Origin: JAWLEP01 sp964553045
GTDB lineage: Bacteria > Fermentibacterota > Fermentibacteria > Fermentibacterales > JCC-6
Length of the DNA: 39,315 bases
Assembly (NCBI GenBank): GCA_964553045.1
Contig: CAZKJG010000026.1
Location: 1-39,315, forward strand
Direction of reading: 5' to 3'
Position 1 is the first letter of the stretch; the number at the start of each line of letters is the position of its first letter. The position numbers and the translations under genes were made by a program. The notes under the pieces were generated by a model. It saw nothing but the letters and a program-made list of their open reading frames with translations. It did not search any database and had not been told where the DNA came from. This document shows positions 8,991 to 16,606 of the stretch, piece after piece.

Positions 8991-10378
8991 CCCCTCTGCT
9001 GCTGGCGGCTGCACTGGGAGCGCTGTTCGAGGTCTCACCGGGCGAGAGCATACAGGGGGCGCTGGACCAGGCCGCGGCCGGGGACACGGTTCTCCTGCTG
9101 CCGGGCACCCATTCGGGCTCCGGGGAGCACCTGGCCGTGATCACGGGCCAGCACGACGGGGTTACACTGCTCGGGGACGCCCAGTCGCCCTCCTCGGTGG
9201 TACTGGACGGGTCGGGACTGGAGCAGTGCATCATTCTGGTCGACGGGACGGTGGCCGGGGAGGTTGGCGCCTCCACCGTCGTCCGGGGAATCACCCTCAG
9301 CGGGGGGGACTCCGGCACAGACCCGTTCGGCGGGGGCATGAGGCTCGACCACGCCTCGCCCACGGTGGATTTGTGCGTCTTCGACGGCTGCACGGCCGAG
9401 AACGGGGGAGGGGCGTACGCATGGAAGGGCCAGCCGGCCTTCACCGGCTGCACCTTCGACGGCTGCTACAGCGAGTCGGCCGGAGGCGGCCTCTACCTCT
9501 ACGACTCGGACGCCCGGGTGGAGCACTGCCGGTTCCTGGACTGCCAGTCCGGCGATGACGGGGCCGGGGTCTACCTCTACCACGCAGACGCCCTGGTGTA
9601 CGGCAGCCTCTTCGCGGGGGGAGCGGCCAACGACGACGGAGCCGCCGTATACTGCTACACTTTCTCCTATCCGGAGGTGGGCTTCTGCACCTTCACCGGG
9701 GGCAGCACCAACTACGGCAACGCCGCCGCCGTCTACTTCCGGGTGGAGTCCGGGGGCCAGATACACGACAACATCGTCGCCGACAACCAGACCACCGGAT
9801 TCTACGGCGACGGCGGAGCCTACCCGGAGTTCAGCCATAACTGCGTGTGGAACAACCAGGGCGCCAACTACGGCAACCTCCCCGACCCCACCGGAGAGGA
9901 CGGCAACATCGAGGCTGACCCGCTCTTCACCGGCGACTGGCACCTCAGCTGCACCGAGGCCGGCCAGCCCCAGCAGAGCCCGTGCATCGATGCCGGGTCG
10001 ATGGGAGCCGCGGAGGCCGGCCTGGAACTCTACTGGACCCGCACAGACTCGGTCTTCGACGGCGGCACCGCCGACATGGGCTACCACCACGGGCCCCCAG
10101 CGGAGTGGATGGGGGCCGAGGGCCCCGCTGCTCCGGCGGCACCCCGCCTCTCTGTAACCCCCTGCCCCTCCACCGGTGCGGTGGAGCTCTCCTGCGGGGG
10201 ACGGCCCATGCAGCGGGTGCGGATACTGGACATGGCCGGCCGGGTGGTGTACACGTCCTCCGGCGGCCGCCAGCTGTCCCTCGACCTGCCGCCGCAGCTC
10301 CCCTCGGGTGTCTACCTGGCCACCGCCATGATGGAGGGCCGCCGGATGGCGGCCCGGCTGGTGCTGGTTCGGCGATGA
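8987..10378 (+). CDS. Second secreted right-handed beta-helix protein with sorting domain
   Basis: A 463-residue paralogue of the previous gene product. It has a short hydrophobic leader (MTPLLLAAALGALFEV), then the beta-helix opening SIQGALDQAAAGDTVLLLPG and many coils carrying CxFxxC-like and GGG/GGA turns (CVFDGCTAENGGGAY, CTFDGCYSESAGGGL, CRFLDCQSGDDGAGV). The end is a sorting domain (VRILDMAGRVVYTSSGG ... GVYLATAMMEG ... LVLVRR). The GTG start is shared with the upstream stop (GTGA), and the stop overlaps the ATG of the sulfatase-fold gene (ATGA). The enzymatic role is unknown. The conserved pairing with the other helix protein suggests duplication within the operon. Confidence 0.85.
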   Translation: MTPLLLAAALGALFEVSPGESIQGALDQAAAGDTVLLLPGTHSGSGEHLAVITGQHDGVTLLGDAQSPSSVVLDGSGLEQCIILVDGTVAGEVGASTVVRGITLSGGDSGTDPFGGGMRLDHASPTVDLCVFDGCTAENGGGAYAWKGQPAFTGCTFDGCYSESAGGGLYLYDSDARVEHCRFLDCQSGDDGAGVYLYHADALVYGSLFAGGAANDDGAAVYCYTFSYPEVGFCTFTGGSTNYGNAAAVYFRVESGGQIHDNIVADNQTTGFYGDGGAYPEFSHNCVWNNQGANYGNLPDPTGEDGNIEADPLFTGDWHLSCTEAGQPQQSPCIDAGSMGAAEAGLELYWTRTDSVFDGGTADMGYHHGPPAEWMGAEGPAAPAAPRLSVTPCPSTGAVELSCGGRPMQRVRILDMAGRVVYTSSGGRQLSLDLPPQLPSGVYLATAMMEGRRMAARLVLVRR

Positions 10379-11709
10379 GTCTTTCGGGCTTCACCCGCCG
10401 TGTTCTGCTGGTAGCCGGGTGGGTCTTCCCGGCGGCTCTTCTGGCCGCTGGCTGCGGGGAAAGGCGCCCCAGTTTCCTGCTGGTGGTGGTGGACGCCCTT
10501 CGGGCCGACCACCTGGGCTGCTACGGCTACCACCGGGACACCTCCCCGGCCCTGGACAGCCTGGCTTCTGCCGGTGTCATCTGGACCGGGGCCCAGGCCC
10601 AGGCGCCATGGACTCTTCCTGCCGGGGCCTCCATCCTTTCCGGGCTCACAGTGCGCGCGCACGGGGTAAGGCAGGCCGCCTCCCACCTGTACGGGATGCC
10701 TCCGGAGATGCCCACAGCGGCCACATTGCTGTCCGCGGCGGGCTACGCCACGGCAGGACAGGCCAATGGCTACTGGCTGGGATCGGATCTGGGCTTTCAC
10801 AGGGGCTTCCGGCGCTTCTCCGCCTACCCCAACGGCCACGGCAGGGCCTGCCTGGCTGTGGACGAGATCATCGACATGATAGAGGAGCTGGACCCGGACA
10901 GGCCCTTCTTCGCCTTCCTGCACCTCTACGATGTCCACTCCCCCTACCATCCACCATCGGAGTACGGTGAGCTGTGGGCCGAAAACCCGACCCGCGGACG
11001 TTTCCACTGGGACGCCGACCACCTCGCCGGCGTGGTGCGCGACCCGAAGAACAGACAGCGCTACGTGGACCTCTACGACGGGGAGATCAGGTGGACCGAC
11101 CAGCAGCTGGCCAGGCTGTTCGCTTGGCTGCGGGAGACCGGCAGAGCGGAGACCACGGTTGTGATGGTCACCGCCGACCACGGCGAGGAGTTCCTGGACC
11201 ACGGCTGGATCGAGCACAGCGTCACCCTCTACCAGGAGGTGCTCCACGTGCCCCTGCTGGCTGCGGGGCCGGGGATTCCCCGGGGTGCGGTGGACTCCAC
11301 CGTGGTGGGCCAGATAGACCTGGTGCCCACCATGCTGGAGATGGCGTCTGCCGAGATCCCCCGCCACCTGGAGGGCCGGCCGCTGCTTCCCGTGGGTTCC
11401 GGGGCCGGACGGGTGATGCCCTCCAGCGGTACCACCCCCGAGCACCGGGCCTCCGGCAGCATCCGCGACCGGAACCGGATCGCCGTGCGGCAGGGCCGCC
11501 GGAAGCTGATCTGGGACGCCGACGCGGACAGCGCCGTGATGTACGACCTGGCCGCAGATCCCGAAGAGATGAGCCCCCTTCCCCCCGACAGCGGGCTCCT
11601 GCGCGAGGCCAGGCGGCACTGGGCCACGCCAAGGGCCTTCCAGCCGGTGGAGGTGGAGGGCCCGGAGGGTGAGGAGGCGGACATGCTTCGGGACCTGGGC
11701 TACATCTAG
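10375..11709 (+). CDS. Sulfatase-fold (alkaline phosphatase superfamily) lipoprotein
   Basis: A 444-residue protein with a lipoprotein signal peptide (lipobox LAAGC, Cys27). The sulfatase-like hydrolase domain shows the metal-binding opening VVVDALRADHLGCYGY (Asp40, Asp45), the nucleophile region APWTLPAGASILSGL, and the second metal site TADHGEEFLDHGWIEHS. It ends in LRDLGYI, as many sulfatase-like proteins do. In formylglycine sulfatases the nucleophile region reads C/S-x-P-x-R; here it is T80-L-P-A-G. The enzyme therefore cannot form formylglycine and may use Thr80 as LtaS- and EptA-type phosphotransferases do. It is the last gene of the surface-protein operon. The substrate (phospho-headgroup, phosphonate or sulfate ester) is not determined. 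Confidence 0.9.
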   Translation: MSLSGFTRRVLLVAGWVFPAALLAAGCGERRPSFLLVVVDALRADHLGCYGYHRDTSPALDSLASAGVIWTGAQAQAPWTLPAGASILSGLTVRAHGVRQAASHLYGMPPEMPTAATLLSAAGYATAGQANGYWLGSDLGFHRGFRRFSAYPNGHGRACLAVDEIIDMIEELDPDRPFFAFLHLYDVHSPYHPPSEYGELWAENPTRGRFHWDADHLAGVVRDPKNRQRYVDLYDGEIRWTDQQLARLFAWLRETGRAETTVVMVTADHGEEFLDHGWIEHSVTLYQEVLHVPLLAAGPGIPRGAVDSTVVGQIDLVPTMLEMASAEIPRHLEGRPLLPVGSGAGRVMPSSGTTPEHRASGSIRDRNRIAVRQGRRKLIWDADADSAVMYDLAADPEEMSPLPPDSGLLREARRHWATPRAFQPVEVEGPEGEEADMLRDLGYI

Positions 11710-12301
11710 CCCCCTGAGAGACCTGCGTTGCGTTGCGATGGCCGACGTGCACAGATGGGGGTCAGCCATGTCCAGCTCTTGGGATGCATCTCCAATCCAG
11801 TTGTTTCCTGTCTGCGACAGTTCGCTTCTTGTGTCTGTGAAACCGGGACTGGCCCGAGAATAACCAGACCGGACATGGATCCTGCCGCGCGGACTTGGGC
11901 CTCGGTGATCGAACATTCCGACGTACGAATCGACCCATTTGGACGCAGACAACATCATATGGTCGGCGGAAGTCCGGGATGCCGCCGGAGATGCTGCGTT
12001 CGTGAGCCCTGTTCGGCAAGAGAAACCAAGATCGTATATTGGGATCTCTGAGAGTCCTTTCTGTGGCTCGATGGTATTCTGCACACCTTCGGGTGTCGAC
12101 GAGAACATCCTGCGTATATTCGACATATGCGGAAGATAGGTACGGCAACTCGTCGGCAGCGGAGGATGCGGGTATCGATGGGACGGGCGGCCGGTACCGA
12201 GGTTGTCCGCAGGGCAGTTGTCAGGCTCTGGGAGTATTCTCGCGATGAACGGACCTGCGCCATGCTGATTTTCATCCCTGACAGGCGGGACTGCTTGCAG
12301 A
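11710..12301. other. 592-bp region without a convincing gene
   Basis: This gap is visibly less GC-rich than the flanking genes. It carries only short open frames with no recognisable family, signal or codon pattern. Two TATATT hexamers (12035-12040 and 12115-12120) could be -10 elements. The first has TTCGGC 17 bases upstream, the second nothing convincing. No terminator with a clear stem and T-tract follows the sulfatase stop. It may be a decayed gene or a long leader for the membrane protein at 12302. I see no tRNA, CRISPR or transposon end. Confidence 0.5.
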
Positions 12302-13267
12302 GTGGATAGATCAGCCACATTCGTCGCATACGCCCTGCTGGCCGTAGCATTCGTCGCTCTGCTCCATGGCTCGCTGGACGCCCACTACGAGCATCTTCTC
12401 AGAAGCAGGCTCGACCCGGCCCCCGGCGGACGCGGCTTCGCCAACACCCGGATCCTCAGCCTGCTCGCCATCAGGCCGATGATGTGGTTGGGCCTGTCGA
12501 TGTCGCTGGCATCCCTGTTCCTGGCCGTTCTGGCCACCGCGGGGACGCTTATCGTATTCGAACGGTACCTGAGCGCCTGGGGCCTCCTCGAGAGCCGGTC
12601 TGTCCTGCTGGCGCCCGCCATACTGCTGCCCATGGCGTGGAACTACATAGTTCTCAGCGATATCCACTTCCCCGAGGACATACCTGCAACACTTCTCTTT
12701 GTCCTGGGGCTGCTCCTGCTGAAGCGGAAGCGCATGCTGGCCTTCCACATCGTCTTCCTGGCAGCCGTTGCCAACCGGGAAACATCTCTCTTCCTGGTGC
12801 CGGCCATGTTCCTGCTGCAGGTGGGGGAAAGAAGGACCGCGCCGCTGCTGCTGCACGTGCTGGCCCTGGGAGGGGTATGGCTCGGGGGGAGGCTGCTGCT
12901 GATGGAGCTGCTGGGCGGCGGCGCCGGCGCCTCCATGCACGAGAACAACTTCGCCTTCAACCTCAGGCTGTGCAAGTCCCTCTTCGCCCTCAACCCCAGG
13001 GCTCTGCGCATGCTCATGCTCTTCGGGGGTCTGTGGGCCTTCCTGCCCCTCTGCGCCGGCCGCGTGCCCGGACGGATGCTGCTGCTGTTGATGCTGCTGG
13101 TCCCCTTCTTCGCTGTCATGATGGTCGCCGGCAACCTCGACGGCGAGGCCAGGATATTCAACGAGATGATCCCCCTGGTCACCGCTCCGGTGGTGCTTCT
13201 CTTCGAACGGACGGCACTGGGGCGCCCCTGCCGGTCTCGGACCGCAAGCCCTTCTGACAAGGGCTGA
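12302..13267 (+). CDS. Polytopic membrane protein, possibly GT-C glycosyltransferase-like
   Basis: A 321-residue, very hydrophobic protein with about eight predicted membrane segments, starting with FVAYALLAVAFVALLHGSL and ending near the MIPLVTAPVVLLFE segment. The pattern of a short loop after the first segment (HYEHLLRSRLD), DIHFPEDIPATLLFVLGLLLL, and VANRETSLFLVPAMFLL resembles polytopic sugar-polymer or mannosyltransferase-like (GT-C) proteins, where an N/R-E-T motif before a helix is common. The resemblance is weak and no catalytic Asp/Glu motif is certain. The GTG at 12302 has no good ribosome binding site; no earlier start is available in frame. The gene ends 22 bases before the convergent M1 peptidase gene. 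It stands alone after a long gap and may be a late acquisition. Confidence 0.7.
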   Translation: MDRSATFVAYALLAVAFVALLHGSLDAHYEHLLRSRLDPAPGGRGFANTRILSLLAIRPMMWLGLSMSLASLFLAVLATAGTLIVFERYLSAWGLLESRSVLLAPAILLPMAWNYIVLSDIHFPEDIPATLLFVLGLLLLKRKRMLAFHIVFLAAVANRETSLFLVPAMFLLQVGERRTAPLLLHVLALGGVWLGGRLLLMELLGGGAGASMHENNFAFNLRLCKSLFALNPRALRMLMLFGGLWAFLPLCAGRVPGRMLLLLMLLVPFFAVMMVAGNLDGEARIFNEMIPLVTAPVVLLFERTALGRPCRSRTASPSDKG

Positions 13268-13289
13268 CAGCCGGCAGCGGCGTCTGCGC

Positions 13290-16034
13290 CTAGATGCCGG
13301 GAAGGAAGTCCAGGGACACCGCCCACCGCAGGCCCAGCCTGTCGCCTCCCTCCGGAGGATGGGAAAGCCACACCGGGAAGTATGCGGTGACTAGGGGCAG
13401 CTCCAGCTCGATGCCGGCGGCCAGGCGGGCGCTTCGGACTGCGAGGTCCGACAGCCCGACTCCGAATGCGGAGGCGCCTCCGTAGACCCTGGGGGATACG
13501 ATTCCCAGCAGGCGGTAGGGGGGCAGGGCCAGGGACTGCCGCGCCGAGAGGGCCCAGCGTCCCCGTTCGGCGCTCTCGCCGTAGCCGGCCAGCCCGCAGC
13601 AGCCCCGGCGGAAGAGGTGGGGGCTGCCGGAGAGGGCCCCGGCCAGGGCCGGGTAGACGTGGGGCGGAGGGTCTCCCCAGGCGCGACAGGCGGACAGGCG
13701 GGTCTTCGCCGTCATTCTCCCGCTAATCCTGGTCTGCAGCTTGGCCTGCAGGTTCATCCGGCCGTACGGCCCCCCGTTCCAGCCCGGCGACAGCAGCAGC
13801 TCCCCGCCCGCGTAGCCCTCCAGCCGGTAGGACTGCCAGTCGAGGCCGGCCGTCAGCTCGGCCTCCAGGGCGTCTCCCGCCTCGGTCCGGCCCCCGCCGT
13901 AGAAGGAGGTGTCCGACACGGCGGAGATGCCGCAGCTTACCCCCAGTCCCAGGGAGGGCTCCGCCGGGGTCTCCCCCCGCAGGTCCAGGGCGAGGCCCGA
14001 CCGCAGGGACTCCAGGCCGTACCTGCTGGCCAGACTGGTGGTCCAGGCCAGCCTGCTGCGGGGGCCGGTGGCCACCCGGGTCCGCAGGGCGCCACCGAAG
14101 GAGACGCACCCTTCCGCCTCCAGCGGCGCGGTGGCGTACCCCCCGAAGGTCCAGGGCCCGCCGGCCTCCACCGGCTGCGGGTAGGAGGCCAGGGCCAGAC
14201 CCAGCCCTCCCCCCACACAGGACGGGGTATAGACGGGTATCGCCCAGCTGCGGAAGCGGGAGGGCTCGGGCATGGGGAGGATCAGGGGGCGGATGGAGCC
14301 CCGCGCCGGGAGGGCGTTGTTCCAGGGCCTGGCGTCGGGTAGCCGGGTGAAGGGGTCGATCTCCGCGGAGGTCCAATGCCCCGCCACCAGCACGGTGGTG
14401 TCGGCAGAGGATAGACGCAGGGTGTCCAGCAGGCTGTCCGCCCCCGCCCGCAGCAGCAGCTCGGCGGCCAGCGGATGGGGAACGCCGCCGCCCAGCTCAA
14501 CCGCGGTACGGTCGCCCCGGTGGCCGATACCCTCCACCGATATGTCCATGGTCCCGGTGCCCCTCAGCCAGTAGTCGAACTCCCGCCGCCAGCTGCGGCC
14601 GGTGGTCGCTTCCAGTATCTCGCGGAAGTCCTCCGTCTGCGGACGCCTGAACCGGAAGCGCCGGAAGTACTCCCGCATTGCCCGGTCGAAGGCCTCCGCT
14701 CCCGCCGACAGCTGAACCATCCGCAGGAACAGCGCCGGCTTCGAGTAGTAGGTGCCTGCGGTGGGGTGGCTGCCGTCGGCGGCATCGGTGGCCCGGCTGA
14801 GCACCGGGGCCGTCTCCCGCCCCGCCTGCTGCACGTAGCCCATGGAGTGCAGGGCGTGGTCGCTGGCGCAGATCAGCCGGGGCGGGGCAGTGGTCAGGTT
14901 GCACCACCTGCCGTAGCGGCGCTCCATGTAGCGCAGCTCGCTGAAGGTGTTCATGCCCTCGTCCAGCCAGGCCTCCTCCACCTCGTCGTTGCCCAGCATG
15001 GCGTAGAACCACTGGTGGCCGATCTCGTGGCTGACCACCACCTCCAGCAGCCTGGTCATGGGTACGTCCAGGTTCCCTATGACCACCAGCGTGGGGTACT
15101 CCATGCCCCCCATGCCCCCGGGGCCGTTGTCGACGATAGTCAGGTTCGGGTACGGGTAGGGCGCGTACCACTGCCCGTAGTACAGCAGCGTGGAGTCGGC
15201 AACCTCCTCCACACCTTCCCAGTAGCCCTCCTCTCCACTGGTGCGGAGCACCCTTACCTCCACCCGGCCGCCGCCCAGGGAATCCGGGTATGCGAAGGCG
15301 TGGACGGACTCCACGAAATCCGGGTCCGCCGCCCAGGCGAAGTCGTGCACCTCGGTGGCGGTCCAGGTCTCGGTCCGCCGGGTGGAGTCCGGGCTCCAGC
15401 GGACACCGCTGCGCCGGCCGGTGGCCGCCACCACGAAGTCCGCCGGCACCTCCAGCTCCGCCCTGTAGCTGCCGTAGTTGCTGTAGAACTCCCCCTCCAG
15501 GTGGTAGCGCGACCGGTGCCAGCCCCGGTCGTCGAGGGCGCACATCTTCGGGTACCACTGCGTCAGCAGGTAGTGGTCGCCGCTGTGGCCCATGCGGCTC
15601 CAGAAACGGGGCACCTTGACCGTGAACCCCGTGCTCACGGAGACAGCTTCGCCCGGCTGAAGCGGCTCCTCGGGCAGCAGGCGGGCCAGCGTGCCGTCCA
15701 CCACCGCCCGGGCCGGCCTTCCATCCACCATGGTGCCGTCCAGCTCCATCCAGCCCCTGTCCTCGGGGGAGGAAGCGCTGAAGCCGAAGCTCCCCCGGGC
15801 CTCCAGGTCCCGGGCGAAGGCGGTTTTGCGGCCCCGGTAGGCGTTGGGATAGAGGTGCAGCCACAGCGTATCGACCGTATGGGGCGAACCGTTGAGGAAC
15901 TCCATGGTCACCCGGCCGGAAACGATGGCCGAGTCAGGATGGAGCGAGGCATGCAGGTCGTAGTCGGCCCTGCTCTCGGCGGGCATGTCGGCCTGAGGCA
16001 GCAGAAGCGTCAGGGCCAGCAGCCCCGGGTTCAA
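13290..16034 (-). CDS. M1-family zinc metallopeptidase with C-terminal beta-barrel-like region
   Basis: A 914-residue protein with a signal peptide (MNPGLLALTLLLPQA). The M1 aminopeptidase-like part has a GGMEY motif (309-313, the equivalent of GAMEN) and the zinc site HEIGH (336-340) with Glu359 exactly 18 residues after the second His (gluzincin HExxH-x18-E). From about residue 600 to the end the sequence changes to alternating polar/hydrophobic strands separated by Gly/Pro turns, and it finishes WAVSLDFLPGI, as outer-membrane barrels do. The TTG start at 16034 overlaps the stop of the upstream gene (TTGA) and has AAGGGGA upstream. It is the last gene of a three-gene minus-strand operon. 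The peptidase part is sure; the barrel is inference. Confidence 0.88.
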   Translation of the reverse strand: MNPGLLALTLLLPQADMPAESRADYDLHASLHPDSAIVSGRVTMEFLNGSPHTVDTLWLHLYPNAYRGRKTAFARDLEARGSFGFSASSPEDRGWMELDGTMVDGRPARAVVDGTLARLLPEEPLQPGEAVSVSTGFTVKVPRFWSRMGHSGDHYLLTQWYPKMCALDDRGWHRSRYHLEGEFYSNYGSYRAELEVPADFVVAATGRRSGVRWSPDSTRRTETWTATEVHDFAWAADPDFVESVHAFAYPDSLGGGRVEVRVLRTSGEEGYWEGVEEVADSTLLYYGQWYAPYPYPNLTIVDNGPGGMGGMEYPTLVVIGNLDVPMTRLLEVVVSHEIGHQWFYAMLGNDEVEEAWLDEGMNTFSELRYMERRYGRWCNLTTAPPRLICASDHALHSMGYVQQAGRETAPVLSRATDAADGSHPTAGTYYSKPALFLRMVQLSAGAEAFDRAMREYFRRFRFRRPQTEDFREILEATTGRSWRREFDYWLRGTGTMDISVEGIGHRGDRTAVELGGGVPHPLAAELLLRAGADSLLDTLRLSSADTTVLVAGHWTSAEIDPFTRLPDARPWNNALPARGSIRPLILPMPEPSRFRSWAIPVYTPSCVGGGLGLALASYPQPVEAGGPWTFGGYATAPLEAEGCVSFGGALRTRVATGPRSRLAWTTSLASRYGLESLRSGLALDLRGETPAEPSLGLGVSCGISAVSDTSFYGGGRTEAGDALEAELTAGLDWQSYRLEGYAGGELLLSPGWNGGPYGRMNLQAKLQTRISGRMTAKTRLSACRAWGDPPPHVYPALAGALSGSPHLFRRGCCGLAGYGESAERGRWALSARQSLALPPYRLLGIVSPRVYGGASAFGVGLSDLAVRSARLAAGIELELPLVTAYFPVWLSHPPEGGDRLGLRWAVSLDFLPGI

Positions 16035-16606
16035 GGTGCCGGCGTCCCCTTCTGGGTGAGCCGCCGCAGGAAGCCGGCCACTTCCGCGGCCCTTCCCGGG
16101 TCCCCGGGACGGGCCGTGCGTATCCACAGGTAGCGGATGTAGCGTGGCTGCAGCCTGCCCATGGCGTCCACCAGCAGGCGGCAGAAGTCCCTCACCTGCA
16201 TGGTCCCGTGCCGGGCCCCCAGCACAGGCAGCGAAACGGCCTCCAGCTCCCTCATCTCCGCCTCCCGCAGGCTGGCGTCCAGGGCCGACACCACCCAGTC
16301 GCGCTTCCACGTGGGACTGACCGAGAGGTCATGGACAACGGCCAGTATGGACAGCGGCCTGCCGCCGCGGACCACGATCGATCCGGGCTCCCTGGGCCGG
16401 AAGCTCTCCAGCTCGGTCAGCGCCTCATCCAGGGAGGCCCCCGTTGCGGAGTAGTCGGAGGCGGAGGGCGGGCTCAGGACCAGATAGGTGTCCTCCTCTC
16501 TCACCTCCGCGGCAACCGGGAAGGGGGCCAGGCCTTCCGGCGCCACCGAGACGTGCACCGACCCCATGACCAGGCGCAGGCCGTCGGGCTCGCCTCCCGG
16601 GCTCAA
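16031..16606 (-). CDS. Macro-domain-like protein
   Basis: About 191 residues. The central part resembles macro (Appr-1''-p/ADP-ribose-binding) domains: SIVV-RGGRP, AVVHDLSVSPTWKRDWVVSAL, a helix of the type SALDASLREAEMRELEAVSLPVLG, and then GARHGTMQVRDFCRLLVDAM, where macro domains have a glycine-rich P-x-x-G-T-G-x-G loop. The glycine loop is degenerate (VLGARHGTM), so ligand binding is uncertain. The start is uncertain. TTG 16606 overlaps the upstream stop by TTGA, matching the coupling seen at the next gene; ATG 16567 is in frame but has no ribosome binding site. It sits between a signalling ATPase and an M1 peptidase. No signal peptide is seen. Confidence 0.6.
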   Translation of the reverse strand: MSPGGEPDGLRLVMGSVHVSVAPEGLAPFPVAAEVREEDTYLVLSPPSASDYSATGASLDEALTELESFRPREPGSIVVRGGRPLSILAVVHDLSVSPTWKRDWVVSALDASLREAEMRELEAVSLPVLGARHGTMQVRDFCRLLVDAMGRLQPRYIRYLWIRTARPGDPGRAAEVAGFLRRLTQKGTPAP

